DNA from: Zoogloea oleivorans
Lineage (GTDB): Bacteria > Pseudomonadota > Gammaproteobacteria > Burkholderiales > Rhodocyclaceae
Length of the DNA stretch: 64,000 nt
NCBI RefSeq assembly: GCF_008107625.1
Contig: NZ_SDKK01000005.1
Location: 44,324-108,323 of the forward strand
Direction: 5' to 3'
The notes beneath the pieces were generated by a model, which did not search any database, had not been told where the DNA came from, and saw only the letters and a list, made by a program, of their open reading frames with translations. The position numbers and the translations under genes are program-made. This document shows, one piece after another, positions 27,251 through 34,996 of this stretch (position 1 is the stretch's first letter; each line of letters begins with the position of its first letter).

Positions 27251-27737
27251 TGGTGCCGGCCCGGCCTTCAGGCCGGGCATTCCGAAGGCACGCAGGGCCT
27301 TCGCCGGTTTCACCCTTCTCGAACTGATCGTCGCCTTTGCTGTTATCGCGCTTCTGCTGGGGCTGGCGCCAGTCGCCTTCGGCAAGCTCATGGAAACATC
27401 CCACTACCGCAGCACTGTTCGGCACATGCTCGCTGGCATGACGGCTACACGCCAACTGGCGACGCAGACGGGGCAGAGCGCGGCCTTCTTTGTTGATATG
27501 GAAAAGCGGGTTTTCGGACCGCAAGGCAAAGTGGATTACGCCTTGCCCGAGTCAGTCCAGGTACGTCTGATCGTGGCAGGCGTCGAAGCGGGGCAAGGGG
27601 GGGGGAGCATCCGCTTCTATCCTGGAGGTGGAGCCACGGGTGGAAGCGTGGACGTCTTCAAACGTTCGGGTGACGGTGTGCGCCTGCGCGTTGACTGGTT
27701 ACTCGGTAGCGTTACCCAAGAGCCGATCTCCCGATGA
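27240..27737 (+). CDS. gspH: Type II secretion minor pseudopilin GspH-like
   Basis: A 165-residue pseudopilin. The class III signal is FAGFTLLELIVAFAVIALLL, preceded by a basic leader; the GspH/FimT-type body is short and beta-rich (RLIVAGVEAGQGGGSIRFY then GGSVDVFKRSGDGVRLRVDW). The chosen ATG (27240) overlaps the last 11 bases of gspG; longer in-frame readings begin inside gspG and have no signal. It is expected at the pseudopilus base or tip complex with I, J and K. Confidence 0.9.
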   Translation: MASSGAGPAFRPGIPKARRAFAGFTLLELIVAFAVIALLLGLAPVAFGKLMETSHYRSTVRHMLAGMTATRQLATQTGQSAAFFVDMEKRVFGPQGKVDYALPESVQVRLIVAGVEAGQGGGSIRFYPGGGATGGSVDVFKRSGDGVRLRVDWLLGSVTQEPISR

Positions 27738-28141
27738 ATATTCGCCGTTCGCAGCTCCAGCGGGGTTTTTCCCTGCTGGAGGTGCTCGTTGCCTTTGCCA
27801 TCATGGCACTCTCCCTGGCGGTGCTTTACCGAACCAGCGGTGGCAGCGTCAGGGCGGTTGCCGATGCCGAGCGCTATGAGCGTGCCGTTCGCACCGCCCG
27901 GTCGGTGTTGGCGATGTACGACGGGGTGCCCGAGTCGGGATTGTTTCTTGATGGCGTGGATGGTGGCCTGCGCTGGCAGGTAAAGTCTGCCGCCTATCCG
28001 CTTCCCGCCTCGCCAGGCCCCGCTGTGCCCCTTCACCGGGTCGATGTCGAAGTGGTTTTCGGCAACGAGGAGCGTCCCCAGTCCCTGATGTTGTCTACGC
28101 TTCTTCCTCAGCTCAAGCCCTCGCCCGGAGCGCCCCGGTGA
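27734..28141 (+). CDS. gspI: Type II secretion minor pseudopilin GspI
   Basis: A 135-residue pseudopilin with class III signal RGFSLLEVLVAFAIMALSLA (glutamate +5). The remainder is compact, with the central RSVLAMYDGVPESGLFLDGV and terminal RVDVEVVFGNEERPQSLML strands expected of GspI. It starts at an ATGA overlap with gspH and overlaps the gspJ start by four bases. With GspJ and GspK it forms the tip complex that starts pseudopilus assembly. Confidence 0.92.
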   Translation: MNIRRSQLQRGFSLLEVLVAFAIMALSLAVLYRTSGGSVRAVADAERYERAVRTARSVLAMYDGVPESGLFLDGVDGGLRWQVKSAAYPLPASPGPAVPLHRVDVEVVFGNEERPQSLMLSTLLPQLKPSPGAPR

Positions 28142-28797
28142 AGGGCAAGCGGTCCCGGCGCCAGCTGGGCTTCACCATCATCGAGCTGATCATTTCGCTG
28201 GTGATCGTAGCGATCATCATGGTGGGTTTGCTCACGGCCATGCGTTCCTTCGGTATCACTGAGGAGAAACTCGACAAGCGCTTGGTGCTGGTTGATCAGC
28301 GGCGTGTCATTTCGGGGTTTCTCGACGATATTCTGGGCGTTGCGGTGCTTCGCCCGCGTCTGGCAAAGGTTGGTACTCCCGAGGAAAGCACTTTTCTCGG
28401 TCGTCCCGACAGTGTGCAGTGGGTTGGTGTGATGCCTGCCCGACATGGCGTGGGGGGGCTGTACCATTTCCGGCTTTACGTGGTGGGAGCCACTGAGGGC
28501 GGGAGTGCGCTGATGCTGTCTTATCTACCCTTCGCCGGCCTTGAGGTGCTGCCGGACTGGTCTCTGGCCGAGCAGCGGATCCTGGTGGATCGGCTTGAAG
28601 GTTTTTCGCTTCTCTATCAGCTGGAGGGCGCGGGCGAGTGGCTTGCCGAGTGGCGCAATACCGCCGAGCCGCGCAAGCTGGCGCGGGTTCGGCTGTCCAT
28701 TGTCGCAGGTGGCGCGGAGTGGCCATTGCTGGTCTTTCCGGTGCGCAGTTTGATGCCAGATGGTACCGGGGTTCGGATCGTGAATGGGCCGGGGTAA
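28138..28797 (+). CDS. gspJ: Type II secretion minor pseudopilin GspJ
   Basis: A 219-residue pseudopilin. It begins with GTG at 28138 (GTGA overlap with gspI). The basic leader MKGKRSRRQ precedes LGFTIIELIISLVIVAIIMV, again with glutamate at +5. The C-terminal WPLLVFPVRSLMPDGTGVRI strand region resembles GspJ. It is the bridging subunit of the I-J-K tip complex. gspK starts five bases after its stop. Confidence 0.92.
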   Translation: MKGKRSRRQLGFTIIELIISLVIVAIIMVGLLTAMRSFGITEEKLDKRLVLVDQRRVISGFLDDILGVAVLRPRLAKVGTPEESTFLGRPDSVQWVGVMPARHGVGGLYHFRLYVVGATEGGSALMLSYLPFAGLEVLPDWSLAEQRILVDRLEGFSLLYQLEGAGEWLAEWRNTAEPRKLARVRLSIVAGGAEWPLLVFPVRSLMPDGTGVRIVNGPG

Positions 28798-28801
28798 GGT
28801 G

Positions 28802-29716
28802 ATGAGAGAGTCCTCGAGGCTTCGGCGGCAGCGTGCCTATGCACTGATTGCCGTGTTGTGGATGATCAGCGCACTGATGCTGCTGGTGTCCGCCTTGGTA
28901 TATCAGGCCCGTACCGAACTGCGGACGGTGACAGCTGGGCGTGAATCAGCTGTGGCAGAGGCGCGCGGCGATGCCGCAATCCAGCTCGCCCTGCGCGAGA
29001 TTGTGTCGGACGCCAAGGTGTTTTCACGGCAGCGTACCCTCGATCTCATGTTTGACGGGGAGGGGGTCAGGGTTGTCGTGACGCCATTGAACGGTCTGAT
29101 TTCTATCAACGCTGCGTCCGAGCCCCTGCTGGCGGCACTCTTTGTGCATGGCGCCGGGCTTGATCCGGCAAGAGCGCAGGCACTGGCTCAGCGAGTTATT
29201 GACTGGCGCGATCCCGATGCCAGGGCACTCCCTCAAGGCGCCGAAAGTCCCGAATATATAGCAGCTGGCGTGGCTTTCAGGGCCCGTGGAGGGCCGTTCG
29301 AGGCCACTGAAGATCTTCTTCAGGTGCTTGGAGTGGACTTTGAAACCTATGATAAAATTAAAAACTTGATAACTGTCGATGGTGGTTCGGCACGCACCAA
29401 TCCTCTTGCTGCGCCCTTTGAAGTCTTGCGCGTGCTTGCCCAAGGAAACACCGCTATCGCGGATAGGTTTTCTACTGTGCGAGACTCGGGGCAAGGCCAA
29501 GTTGATACCACCAGTTTGATGCAGGAATTCATCGACCAATCCTCCTCGTTGCGATTTCGGCTAAAGGCTTTTGTGCCCGTTGGTGGAGAGCGCTTTCTTG
29601 TGTGCTCTCAGATTGTGGATGCTAACTCAACGGCATCTATTCGTCTGCCTTGGCGGGTGTTGCGCGCCGAACGGTCGTTTGGTGTGGTCGCCGATATTGC
29701 TGCAATGCCCCGCTGA
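28802..29716 (+). CDS. gspK: Type II secretion tip pseudopilin GspK
   Basis: A 304-residue minor pseudopilin. It has the long alpha domain of GspK (LDPARAQALAQRVIDWRDPD and FRARGGPFEATEDLLQVLGV are typical). The N-terminal segment AYALIAVLWMISALMLLVSAL lacks the +5 glutamate found in all the other pseudopilins; this absence is normal for GspK and places it at the tip. ATG 28802 is chosen because a good ribosome site (GGGTAAGG) lies just ahead; an in-frame ATG at 28784 lies within the end of gspJ. gspL follows directly (TGA then ATG). Confidence 0.93.
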   Translation: MRESSRLRRQRAYALIAVLWMISALMLLVSALVYQARTELRTVTAGRESAVAEARGDAAIQLALREIVSDAKVFSRQRTLDLMFDGEGVRVVVTPLNGLISINAASEPLLAALFVHGAGLDPARAQALAQRVIDWRDPDARALPQGAESPEYIAAGVAFRARGGPFEATEDLLQVLGVDFETYDKIKNLITVDGGSARTNPLAAPFEVLRVLAQGNTAIADRFSTVRDSGQGQVDTTSLMQEFIDQSSSLRFRLKAFVPVGGERFLVCSQIVDANSTASIRLPWRVLRAERSFGVVADIAAMPR

Positions 29717-30745
29717 ATGACAACCAAGAAGAGTCGTTACAACCTGTTCGGGCTTGATCTGGCTGCGCTCGCCCGCTTCGTTCAGGAAGGATGGGCCGAG
29801 GCTGCTTTCTGGCCAGTCTTTCGATGGATGAGTCCACGTCAGCCCGTCCGCGTGATTAGTGCTGACGGGGGCGAAAGCGTACGACTTGGCGTTTCTGCTG
29901 ATGTGGTTGATTTCAAGGGGAAAGTCGATCTGTTGGCGATTGAGTTGCCTGAGGATTTGGTTTTGCGCCGATTTCAGGTGCTGCCGCGTTTGAGTGAGGC
30001 AGATCTTGGCGCGGCTGTTGCCCTTGATGCGCGTAGCGCTAGTCCCTTTCCTGAGAACGACCTGGTTTGGGGCTTCTCTCGACGAGGCGTTACCGACGGT
30101 GATCAACTCCGTATCGAGTCGGTGCTCGCCTCGCGCTCCCAGATTCAGAAGCGTTTGGCTGCCTTGGGTTTGGGAGAGACTGCCGGCCAGCCGGAGGTAT
30201 GGGCCGGCGGACTTCAGCCAATTATAATTCGCGGCTTTGGCGAGTCTGATCGCAAGAGCTTGGGATGGCGTGCTCGCTGGCTTTTCTTCTTCCTGCTGGC
30301 CCTCGGACTGATTTTGACGGCAGCCATTACCTTGACGCCACTCTTGCAGTTGAGGGCGCAGGTAATTGATGCCAATACGCGTAATCAGAGGCTTGTCAAT
30401 AACGCTGCGCCTCAGGTGCGTTTGCGCGCAGATCTAGTGAAGCTGAATTTGGATCTTGAGCGGGTCAACGGTTTTGTCGCTAATTACGCTAATCCACTGC
30501 TGACCCTTGATGAGCTGTCTCTGCTGTTGCCGGATGACGTGTTGGTGAATACGCTCGAGTTCAAGGGAAATATCGTCCGTCTCTCTGGTCAGGCAGCGAA
30601 TGCGGCCAAGTTACTTGACCTTCTCGGTGCTCAGCCTGGTTATCAGGAGGTCAAGGCCCCTTCGGCGACTACGAGGGTGCAGGGGAGCGGCAAGGAGTAT
30701 TTCACCATCGAGTTCAAGATCAATCGCGCGGAAAAGGTCCAATGA
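29717..30745 (+). CDS. gspL: Type II secretion GspL/PilN-like inner-membrane assembly protein
   Basis: A 342-residue protein. A cytoplasmic actin-like half (VVDFKGKVDLLAIELPEDLV to SRSQIQKRLAALGLG) is followed by one transmembrane helix (ARWLFFFLLALGLILTAAIT) and a periplasmic PilN-type half with LLPDDVLVNTLEFKGNIVRL. It recruits GspE to the membrane and dimerises with the next gene's product. Codons become more AT-rich than in gspE-gspF, but the frame is intact. It overlaps the next gene by four bases (ATGA). Confidence 0.85.
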   Translation: MTTKKSRYNLFGLDLAALARFVQEGWAEAAFWPVFRWMSPRQPVRVISADGGESVRLGVSADVVDFKGKVDLLAIELPEDLVLRRFQVLPRLSEADLGAAVALDARSASPFPENDLVWGFSRRGVTDGDQLRIESVLASRSQIQKRLAALGLGETAGQPEVWAGGLQPIIIRGFGESDRKSLGWRARWLFFFLLALGLILTAAITLTPLLQLRAQVIDANTRNQRLVNNAAPQVRLRADLVKLNLDLERVNGFVANYANPLLTLDELSLLLPDDVLVNTLEFKGNIVRLSGQAANAAKLLDLLGAQPGYQEVKAPSATTRVQGSGKEYFTIEFKINRAEKVQ

Positions 30746-31293
30746 GCCTGATTCGCTACAGGGCTCTCATCAGTGTTGGCGGGGCCTTCTGCATCGTTCT
30801 TGCGTCGCTTGCGGCAGCTGCCTGGTACGGCTGGGAGCGCTATCTTCAGGCAGAGGTCGCACTGCAGAATATAGAGCCCCGCTATGCTCGGTTGCTTGGT
30901 TTGCAGATGGCAGACGCCCCACTTAAGAAGGCTGTGATCGATGCCTATGCCGGCCTGCGGCGCTGGTCGTATCCGTCCGATCAGGATGTGGGCAAGGCTG
31001 GCAATGATGTGCAGCAGCGGGCCCGTCAGGCGGCAGAGCTGGGGGGCATGACTATCGTGAGCAGTCAGGTGCTTTCCGTGCGAGTTGAGAATGGTCTTGA
31101 ACAAATTCCTGTCTCTTTGACGCTGGAAGGGGCGCTGCAGAGTCTGCAGGCGACCCTTGCCGCGATGACGGGAGGTGCGCCGGCACTGTTTGTGGATTCG
31201 CTCAGCGTTCGTGCCATTGACAAGGGGGATGTGAAGCTGCCCCAGCAGGTGTCTGTGACCATGGTCGTTGTATCTCTTCGCGTGCAACCATGA
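30742..31293 (+). CDS. gspM: Type II secretion GspM-like (PilO-type) protein
   Basis: A 183-residue protein: one N-terminal transmembrane helix (ISVGGAFCIVLASLAAAAWY) and a periplasmic ferredoxin-like domain with a coiled stretch (QQRARQAAELGGMTIVSSQV) and strands LEQIPVSLTLEGALQSLQAT. Small size and pattern fit the GspM 'b' or PilO-like form seen in type II systems of this gene order. It pairs with GspL and starts at an ATGA overlap. Sequence conservation in this family is low, so the label rests on position and architecture. Confidence 0.8.
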   Translation: MSLIRYRALISVGGAFCIVLASLAAAAWYGWERYLQAEVALQNIEPRYARLLGLQMADAPLKKAVIDAYAGLRRWSYPSDQDVGKAGNDVQQRARQAAELGGMTIVSSQVLSVRVENGLEQIPVSLTLEGALQSLQATLAAMTGGAPALFVDSLSVRAIDKGDVKLPQQVSVTMVVVSLRVQP

Positions 31294-31946
31294 GGTTCAA
31301 ATCATGGCTTCCGATGCTCTTTCTGGATCTGGCTTTGCTCGGCTGTTTGGCGGCCCTGTGGCTGGATGAGGATTACGATGTCAAAAGTGTGCAATGGCGT
31401 GCGCCTGCTGCTGTTGTTCCGAGCGCTGATTCCCTGTTGATGTTCAAAGTGGTGCCGCCGCAAAACGATCTTGTCCAGTTCAACAGTACGAGCGAGCGCC
31501 CGTTGTTTTGGGCGAGCCGGCGACCACCTCCGCCTCCGCCTCCGGAGCCCAAGAAGGGTGAGGAAAAAGAGCCGGATCCTTTGGCGGATATCCGGCTGGT
31601 TGGCTTGATAGATGGTGTCGGGCGTGGTGGTGTGATTGCGCTGACAGGTGGCAAGTTCCGGCGGGTGGGGCTCGGCGAACCCCTTGGTGGCTGGGTTCTT
31701 GAAGGTATAGAAGGTTTTTCGGCACGCTTCAAAAGTGCTTCTGGTGATGTGCGGACACTAGTGCTCAAGCATGCCGCACAAGGGAGCTCCAGCCTTGCTG
31801 TCCAGGGCGTTGCCGCCGTCGCTGACGGCATGCCTAGAATTGTCGGGAACGACGGAAAATCGAGAACAGTGGAAGAGGCGATCGCAGATCGCCGGGCTCG
31901 GAAGGCGGCCCTGCTTTCGCGTGGGAACAAGCGCCCTCCGCAGTGA
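31290..31946 (+). CDS. GspC-like protein with one membrane helix, proline-rich linker and HR domain
   Basis: A 218-residue protein: a membrane helix (LPMLFLDLALLGCLAALWL), a stretch ending in RRPPPPPPPEPKKGEEKE, then DIRLVGLIDGVGRGGVIALT and FRRVGLGEPLGGWVLEGIE, which matches the HR (homology region) domain of GspC/PilP that contacts the secretin N0 domain. The C-terminal 50 residues are basic and lack a PDZ domain. It thus supplies the inner-membrane link to GspD; whether it should be called GspC or GspN in this gene order is uncertain. It overlaps gspM by four bases and lies eight bases before gspD. Confidence 0.8.
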   Translation: MRFKSWLPMLFLDLALLGCLAALWLDEDYDVKSVQWRAPAAVVPSADSLLMFKVVPPQNDLVQFNSTSERPLFWASRRPPPPPPPEPKKGEEKEPDPLADIRLVGLIDGVGRGGVIALTGGKFRRVGLGEPLGGWVLEGIEGFSARFKSASGDVRTLVLKHAAQGSSSLAVQGVAAVADGMPRIVGNDGKSRTVEEAIADRRARKAALLSRGNKRPPQ

Positions 31947-31953
31947 TCAATAA

Positions 31954-34284
31954 ATGGGTTCCCTAAGGATGAAACGGCTGCAATCTGTTGCTTTAATGGT
32001 GTCTCTGGCTCTGCTCTGTCAAGCTGCCTTGGCTCAGGGTATACCCGGAGCAACGCCACCGGCATTGCCCGGTTCGCTCTCCGCGGACGCCGCAGGCCGC
32101 ACCTCTATGGATGTTGGTGCTCCGGTTGATGTCTATCGTGCGGAGGGCTCTGTTGCGCCTGCCACTGTTCCTGATACCGGGCCGGCTGGCAGTGCGCTTT
32201 CTGCTGCCAAAACCAAGCGATCTAATCCTGTGCTGATCAAGGGGAATGATCAGGTGGTCAAGCTTCCGGCTGCACGGAATATGGTTGCCGTAGACGAAAC
32301 CGGCGTCGCGCTGCGTTTCGAGCAGGCCCCGGTAACGGAAGTGCTTCATGCTGTCCTGGGCGATCTTCTGAAGCTTGATTACGCAATCGTGCCGCCGCTT
32401 TCGGGTGACATCACGCTGCATACGCAGAATCCGGTTCCCCGAGACCAGCTCCTGACCATCATCGAGTCGCTGCTTCTGAATAACGGGATTGTCATGGTTC
32501 CCGATGTGAACGGTCGCTACCGTATCGGCAAGGCGGATGTGATGAAAAGTGCGGTGCCGATCCTGCGAAGAGCGGATTCGGGCGCTGCAGGGTATGGCAG
32601 CGTGATCATCCCGCTGCAAAACATCGGAGCGGCCGAGATGGCTGACATCCTGCGTCCCGTGGCAGGTCCGGAAGCTTTTGTCCGGGTGGATCTGTTGCGC
32701 AATTTGCTCGTTCTGGCGGGCTCCCGCAATCAGATTGAAGGCTGGCTGGAGATTGTCTCTACCTTTGATGTGGACTTGCTCAAGGGGATGTCGGTGGGTC
32801 TTTTTCCGCTTGAGCACACATCGGTCAAAGAAATCGAGGCGGCCTTGCGCTCTTTGTTCGCGAGTGGCGAGTCTGCTGCCAAGGGGCTGACGGCGGCTGC
32901 CGGTGCCGCCGGCGGATCTGCCACAAAGACGGACGATGCGAGTGCCGTGCCTGCAATTCGACTGGCGGGGCCGCTGGGTGGATTGGTGCGTGTGCTCGGG
33001 ATTGAGCGGCTGAATGCTCTGCTTGTCATCACGCCGCGTGCCCACATGCTTGATCAAGCGAAGGTCTGGATCGAGCGGCTCGACAAACCGATGGACTCCG
33101 ATGGGGAGGCTCAGCTTTACGTGTATCCGGTTCAGAACGGGTCGGCTCAGCATCTTGCTAATTTGTTGAACGGGCTTTATGCGCCACAGCCTACCACCAC
33201 CTCAGGTCAGTCCACGACAGGGGTTGCTCCCGGTCTGGTCGCCACAACCCAGGCGACTGCCGGTTTTGGTACGGGTTCAAGCGCTTTTGGTGCGGGGGGC
33301 TTCGGTTCCATGAGCGCGGGGGCCGGTACTCGAGCCGGTCAGGGGCAGATTAATCCTTCTTCGGTCACGCAGGTCAGTCTGGGCAAGGACATTCGTGTCG
33401 TTTCGGACAACAACAACAACGCCTTGCTGATTCATGCGCCGAAGCGCGATTATAAGCGGATCGAGGCTGCGCTCAGGCAGCTCGACATCACCCCCAACCA
33501 GGTTCTCATTGAGGCGAGCATTGTTGAGGTGACCCTGACCGACGAAACCAAGTACGGCTTGCAATGGTATTTTCAGGGTGGTGTAGGGCGTAGTGGCTGG
33601 AGTGGGGTTGGTGTGCTCAGTAACTCGACGACGGGTGCCATCGACGCTGCACAGCAGGGATTTTCCTATACGGTTACCAACCCGCTTGGTGCGGTACGGG
33701 CCGTGCTTAACGCGATGGCCGACAAGCAGTTGGTGAACGTAATCTCATCGCCGTCCGTGATGGTCCTGGATAATCAGACTGCATCGATTCAGGTGGGGGA
33801 TCAGCAGCCTATCAGGTCGTCGACCACCTTGACCGATGGCGGTGTGAGCACGTCCTCCATCCAGTACAAGGATACCGGTGTGCTGCTTTCGGTGATTCCC
33901 TCGGTCAATGCGGGTAACTTGATCACCATGCAGATCAATCAAAGCATTTCTGATGTTGGAAGCGTGGATTCCGCGACGGGGCAGCGTACTTTTCTGCAGC
34001 GGATGATCGCTAGCAAGGTTGCGGTTCGTTCGGGAGAAACGATTGTTCTCGGTGGTTTGATTCGGGATAATAAGGGCGATGGAAAGCAGGGCATCCCGTT
34101 GCTGCAGGATATTCCTGTGCTGGGGGCCTTGTTTTCGACCACTACACTCAGTAAGACCCGAACAGAGTTGCTTGTCATGATCACGCCCAAGGTTGTTCGT
34201 ACGGAGCAGGATGTGCGCGAAGTCGGTGCCGAGTTGAAGTCCAAAATGTACGGGCTGAAGCCTTTGCTGTCGCCCAAGCGCTGA
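31954..34284 (+). CDS. gspD: Type II secretion secretin GspD
   Basis: A 776-residue outer-membrane secretin. The signal peptide ends in LLCQAALAQ. An N0-type domain (ALRFEQAPVTEVLHAVLGDL) is followed by three N-domain repeats (VIIPLQNIGAAEMADILRPV, GLFPLEHTSVKEIEAALRSL, LYVYPVQNGSAQHLANLLNG) and the secretin core with QQPIRSSTTLTDGGVSTSSI, then SGETIVLGGLIRDNKGDGKQ. A Gly/Ser-rich insert (GFGTGSSAFGAGGFGSMSAG) lies near residue 430. ATG 31954 is used; ATG 31969 five codons later is also possible. A candidate pilotin gene follows 28 bases after the stop. Confidence 0.95.
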   Translation: MGSLRMKRLQSVALMVSLALLCQAALAQGIPGATPPALPGSLSADAAGRTSMDVGAPVDVYRAEGSVAPATVPDTGPAGSALSAAKTKRSNPVLIKGNDQVVKLPAARNMVAVDETGVALRFEQAPVTEVLHAVLGDLLKLDYAIVPPLSGDITLHTQNPVPRDQLLTIIESLLLNNGIVMVPDVNGRYRIGKADVMKSAVPILRRADSGAAGYGSVIIPLQNIGAAEMADILRPVAGPEAFVRVDLLRNLLVLAGSRNQIEGWLEIVSTFDVDLLKGMSVGLFPLEHTSVKEIEAALRSLFASGESAAKGLTAAAGAAGGSATKTDDASAVPAIRLAGPLGGLVRVLGIERLNALLVITPRAHMLDQAKVWIERLDKPMDSDGEAQLYVYPVQNGSAQHLANLLNGLYAPQPTTTSGQSTTGVAPGLVATTQATAGFGTGSSAFGAGGFGSMSAGAGTRAGQGQINPSSVTQVSLGKDIRVVSDNNNNALLIHAPKRDYKRIEAALRQLDITPNQVLIEASIVEVTLTDETKYGLQWYFQGGVGRSGWSGVGVLSNSTTGAIDAAQQGFSYTVTNPLGAVRAVLNAMADKQLVNVISSPSVMVLDNQTASIQVGDQQPIRSSTTLTDGGVSTSSIQYKDTGVLLSVIPSVNAGNLITMQINQSISDVGSVDSATGQRTFLQRMIASKVAVRSGETIVLGGLIRDNKGDGKQGIPLLQDIPVLGALFSTTTLSKTRTELLVMITPKVVRTEQDVREVGAELKSKMYGLKPLLSPKR

Positions 34285-34312
34285 GTGAAGTGACTCTGCA
34301 TAAGCGCGAGTC

Positions 34313-34798
34313 GTGAAACGATTTTCATCTTTCGAAAGTGCCGTGAGTGTGATGATGCAAGATGCTTTTTTTCTGCGCAACGTGATTTCTGGCCGCGCCC
34401 TCAGCCGTGCGCGGTGGGCTACGATGGCGGCTGCCAGCATGCTCATGCTTGCAGGGTGTGCGGCTTTTGCACCAAAGGCGCCGGAGCTTGAAGTCCGGGA
34501 AAGAGCCCAGGCCCGGTGGGATGCCTTGATTGCTGGAAATTGGGAAAAGGCCTATAGTTACTCGACGCCTGCGTACCGTAAAGCGGTGGATTTGTTCGGC
34601 TTTAGGGCAAGATCCGCAGGGCCGGTTAAACTTAAGAGCGCCGAGGTCGTTAATGCAAGGTGCAGGGATCTGACATGCGAGGTAACCGTCCGTGTCGGGT
34701 TTGCACCGCTGCAGCGGGGATATCCGGAAACTTTTACTGATCTTGAGGACCGATGGGTTCTTGAGAGTGGTGACTGGTGGCGCTACGAGCGGTTCTAG
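34313..34798 (+). CDS. Small lipoprotein directly after gspD, possible secretin pilotin
   Basis: A 161-residue protein with a lipobox LMLAGC (Cys49 from the GTG start). In-frame ATGs at 34352 and 34355 would give a more usual 34-residue signal peptide and may be the true start. The mature part is about 110 residues: LEVRERAQARWDALIAGNWE, AYSYSTPAYRKAVDLFGFRA and RDLTCEVTVRVGF, with two cysteines that could pair, ending in WVLESGDWWRYERF. No family was recognised with confidence; the fold pattern recalls NTF2-like or DUF4440-type domains. Its location next to the secretin and its lipid anchor make a pilotin role plausible, but not shown. Confidence 0.78.
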   Translation: MKRFSSFESAVSVMMQDAFFLRNVISGRALSRARWATMAAASMLMLAGCAAFAPKAPELEVRERAQARWDALIAGNWEKAYSYSTPAYRKAVDLFGFRARSAGPVKLKSAEVVNARCRDLTCEVTVRVGFAPLQRGYPETFTDLEDRWVLESGDWWRYERF

Positions 34799-34856
34799 TT
34801 TTAAAATTTGTTGCTTTGCAGCATGATGTTTCGACGAATGGTTGACTTGTGTAAGA

Positions 34857-34880
34857 TTTTGTTGTTTTGATGCAACAAAA
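34857..34880. repeat. Perfect 8-base-pair inverted repeat upstream of the surface-protein gene
   Basis: TTTTGTTG (34857-34864) pairs exactly with CAACAAAA (34873-34880), loop of eight. It lies 24 bases before the candidate -35 box of the next gene and 59 bases after the lipoprotein stop. With no T-run following, an operator is as likely as a terminator. Confidence 0.4.
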
Positions 34881-34903
34881 CATTGCTGCATTGTGCTGGT
34901 GAG

Positions 34904-34933
34904 TTGTTCAAAAAAATTGCTGTCTGTGCTAAT
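34904..34933 (+). promoter_or_regulatory. Candidate sigma-70 promoter of the surface-protein gene
   Basis: TTGTTC (34904-34909) and GCTAAT (34928-34933) are separated by 18 bases, with TG just before the -10 (TGTGCTAAT). This predicts a leader of about 55 bases before ATG 34997. The 198-base spacer 34799-34996 is clearly AT-richer than the surrounding genes. An upstream TTGACT at about 34842 lacks a matching -10. Confidence 0.45.
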
Positions 34934-34996
34934 GTCTCATTCAGCGTAAGACTTGATTACGTTGCGTTCATTTTTAAGCTATTTAGGAGTTCTTGT

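Noticed and set aside
31498-31560. Proline-codon repeat in the GspC-like gene as a microsatellite or assembly error.
   Set aside because: The frame continues on both sides into the HR domain, and proline-rich linkers are usual after the membrane helix of GspC and PilP-type proteins.
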